Shown here: positions 5,480 through 6,488 of the stretch, piece after piece
Layout: every line of letters begins with the position of its first letter
Position numbering within the stretch: position 1 is the first letter of the stretch
The notes under the pieces: model-generated
The model's input: only the letters and a program-made list of their open reading frames with translations
Database searches by the model: none
Told to the model about the DNA's origin: nothing
Source: Blautia sp.
Lineage (GTDB): Bacteria; Bacillota; Clostridia; Lachnospirales; Lachnospiraceae
Assembly: GCA_030841965.1 (NCBI GenBank)
Contig: JAUUSJ010000193.1
Coordinates: 1-6,488 of the forward strand
DNA: 6,488 bases
Direction: 5' to 3'
Made by a program: the position numbers and the translations under genes

Positions 5480-5546
5480 GTAAAATTTAGAATCCTTCCA
5501 AGAATATCTGATTGATTTTCAGGTATTTTTGGAAGGTTCTTTTGTT
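5480..5546 (+). ncRNA. Candidate small RNA or attenuated leader, about 65 nt
   Basis: This is defined by the promoter at 5445-5473 and the terminator ending near 5546. The RNA would be a short A-rich 5' tail (5480-5489) plus one long hairpin with a U-tail, and holds no ORF. Either it is a small RNA controlled by the LytTR-type site, or the terminator attenuates transcription of the regulator gene at 5635. The promoter and terminator are visible; the transcript itself is inferred. Confidence 0.4.
5490..5546 (+). terminator. Strong intrinsic terminator
   Basis: GAATCCTTCCAA (5490-5501) pairs with TTGGAAGGTTC (5529-5539), leaving one bulged T. The stem continues through G/T into AATATCTGA (5503-5511), which pairs with TCAGGTATT (5519-5527) around a 7-nt loop. 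A T-rich tail (TTTTGTTGTT) follows at 5540-5549. About 21 pairs make it much stronger than the other hairpins here. It also stops read-through from the ATPase gene 200 bp upstream. Confidence 0.85.
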
Positions 5547-5570
5547 GTTAATACTTTTTAATAGTTTAAT
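5542..5570 (+). promoter_or_regulatory. Possible promoter of the LytTR regulator gene
   Basis: TTGTTG (5542-5547), a 17-bp spacer and TTTAAT (5565-5570) overlap the terminator's T-tail. TATAAT at 5591-5596 is another -10 candidate but has a poor -35 (AATACA). One of these is needed if the upstream terminator is efficient. This AT-rich stretch gives many partial matches. Confidence 0.35.
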
Positions 5571-5634
5571 ACATGGAAAACTATAAAATTTATAATAAAA
5601 GTCATAAAATAGATAGGCAGATGAGAGGGAAAAT

Positions 5635-6366
5635 ATGAGAGTAATAGTTTGCGATAATGAAGAAAAGGTATTGGACCAGTTAGAAGATTGGACTAGTGAA
5701 TATTTTTCCAGAAGAAATATGGAATTCACATTTAATAGATATAGCGTAGAGGAAGAGTTGAGACAAGAGTTAGATAAGTATAATGGGGAGATGCCGTTAG
5801 TTATCTTTATGGATATGCAGCAAAGATGGGAGAAGGCGCTAAAGCGGATACGAGAGATTGAGTACTGGACGAAAAATACAGTTGTCGTGCTTATTTTTGG
5901 ACATGGATATAAAGCGTATATGGAGGAGATTTACGATATTAATCCGATTTATTTGCTGGTAAAGCCTCTAAAGAAGAGTCGGTTTGATAAGGCGATGGAT
6001 TTTGCATTTCGCAAAATGGAAGATAATAAAGAAGAACCGTGCATTGTTATTCGAAGACGGGGGGAGCAAAAGAAGATATACTGTCATGAGATTTATTATA
6101 TAGAGCGGAATCTGCGCAAGACAGAGATTCACTGTGTGCTGGAAAATTATGAGTGTTATGAGAAGCTGTCAAATCTCGAGGAGCGGCTTGGGAAAAATTT
6201 TGTCAGATGTCATAATAGTTTTATTGTTAATCTGGCTTATGTCAAGAGTGTGAGAAGGAATGAATTGATTTTAAATGATGGAAAATGTATCCCAGTTAGC
6301 AATAGTAAGAGTAAGGTAACAAGGGAGGCCGTTGCTCGGTATTTGGATGGAGTAATGGAGAGATAA
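5635..6366 (+). CDS. LytTR-family response regulator, 243 aa
   Basis: This is a cytosolic transcription regulator with an N-terminal receiver domain (about 1-125) and a C-terminal LytTR DNA-binding domain (about 137-240), the AgrA/ComE arrangement. In the receiver the acidic start is DNEE (7-10, with one Asp replaced by Asn compared with the usual DD/DE), the phosphorylation site is D60 in VIFMDM, and the conserved lysine is K110 in LVKPLKK. The usual Thr/Ser switch before the fifth strand appears to be G89 (LIFGHGY), so phospho-switching may be altered. The DNA-binding domain shows the family hallmark NFVRCHNSFIVNL (188-200). The ATG at 5635 follows AGAGGG (5624-5629). No histidine kinase or peptide gene is in the window, although one could lie past 6488. 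A LytTR-type repeat pair 200 bp upstream is a natural target. Confidence 0.93.
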   Translation: MRVIVCDNEEKVLDQLEDWTSEYFSRRNMEFTFNRYSVEEELRQELDKYNGEMPLVIFMDMQQRWEKALKRIREIEYWTKNTVVVLIFGHGYKAYMEEIYDINPIYLLVKPLKKSRFDKAMDFAFRKMEDNKEEPCIVIRRRGEQKKIYCHEIYYIERNLRKTEIHCVLENYECYEKLSNLEERLGKNFVRCHNSFIVNLAYVKSVRRNELILNDGKCIPVSNSKSKVTREAVARYLDGVMER

Positions 6367-6404
6367 ATTTTTATCCTATATTTTATAAAAATGGAAAAAA
6401 GGGG

Positions 6405-6432
6405 TTGACAGGGGAATGGAAGAGAATATTGT
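6405..6432 (+). promoter_or_regulatory. Promoter leading into the GACA microsatellite
   Basis: A perfect -35 TTGACA (6405-6410), a 16-bp spacer and TATTGT (6427-6432). Transcription would start near 6439, inside the tetranucleotide repeat that begins at 6436, and read toward whatever lies beyond the window. A second TTGACA at 6435-6440 is created by the first repeat unit. Confidence 0.45.
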
Positions 6433-6435
6433 TTT

Positions 6436-6488
<53 letters not shown>

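Noticed and set aside
5487..5729. 80-aa - strand frame across the terminator and regulator start
   Set aside because: It crosses a strong terminator hairpin and the start of the regulator gene, has AT-driven composition (F, L, S, Y, K), and lacks a ribosome binding site.
6368..6391. Terminator after the LytTR gene (TTTTTAT with ATAAAAA)
   Set aside because: The stem is pure A-T and is followed by A and G rather than T, so it is unlikely to stop + strand transcription.

Overview
The window is AT-rich, with strong GGAGG-type ribosome binding sites and canonical sigma-A promoters. Its proteins (an iron-dependent alcohol dehydrogenase, a COG3044/PF09818 ABC-class ATPase and a LytTR response regulator) look like those of anaerobic Clostridia, most likely Lachnospiraceae. 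That placement is inference; no rRNA or other marker gene is present. Only three convincing protein genes occur, all on the + strand. About 2.7 kb is intergenic and unusually rich in structured repeats.

Layout. 1-538: the 3' end of a palindromic repeat element, a terminator-like hairpin, an 18-bp perfect inverted repeat, then a promoter, a Rex-like operator and a structured leader for the dehydrogenase. 539-1756: iron-containing alcohol dehydrogenase. 1757-3548: an accessory stretch with no credible protein gene. It holds a complete 196-bp palindromic element (+), a degenerate 52/53-bp tandem array, an ORF-less IS200/IS605-type element that keeps both ends, a promoter and an omega-RNA-like 3' end, a second complete 196-bp element (-), a 15-bp tandem repeat and the ATPase promoter. 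3549-5282: the ATPase. 5283-5634: a dispersed motif, a LytTR-type pair of direct repeats, a promoter and a strong terminator only about 10 bp past the predicted start, which together suggest a short regulated RNA. 5635-6366: the LytTR regulator. 6367-6488: a promoter running into a (GACA)n microsatellite that reaches the window edge.

The most unusual item is the 196-bp element. Two full copies and one partial copy have a strongly conserved core but outer 34-bp stems whose middle 17 bp differ from copy to copy. In both full copies the two arms stay complementary despite this, so the pairing rather than the sequence appears to be preserved. The second is the arrangement in front of the regulator: 9-bp direct repeats separated by 12 bp (the LytTR site geometry), a good promoter, then an immediate terminator.

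The three proteins do not form an obvious pathway or operon; each has its own promoter candidate. The dehydrogenase is probably a fermentative redox enzyme under NADH-responsive control. The regulator may control the short transcript just upstream of its own gene.
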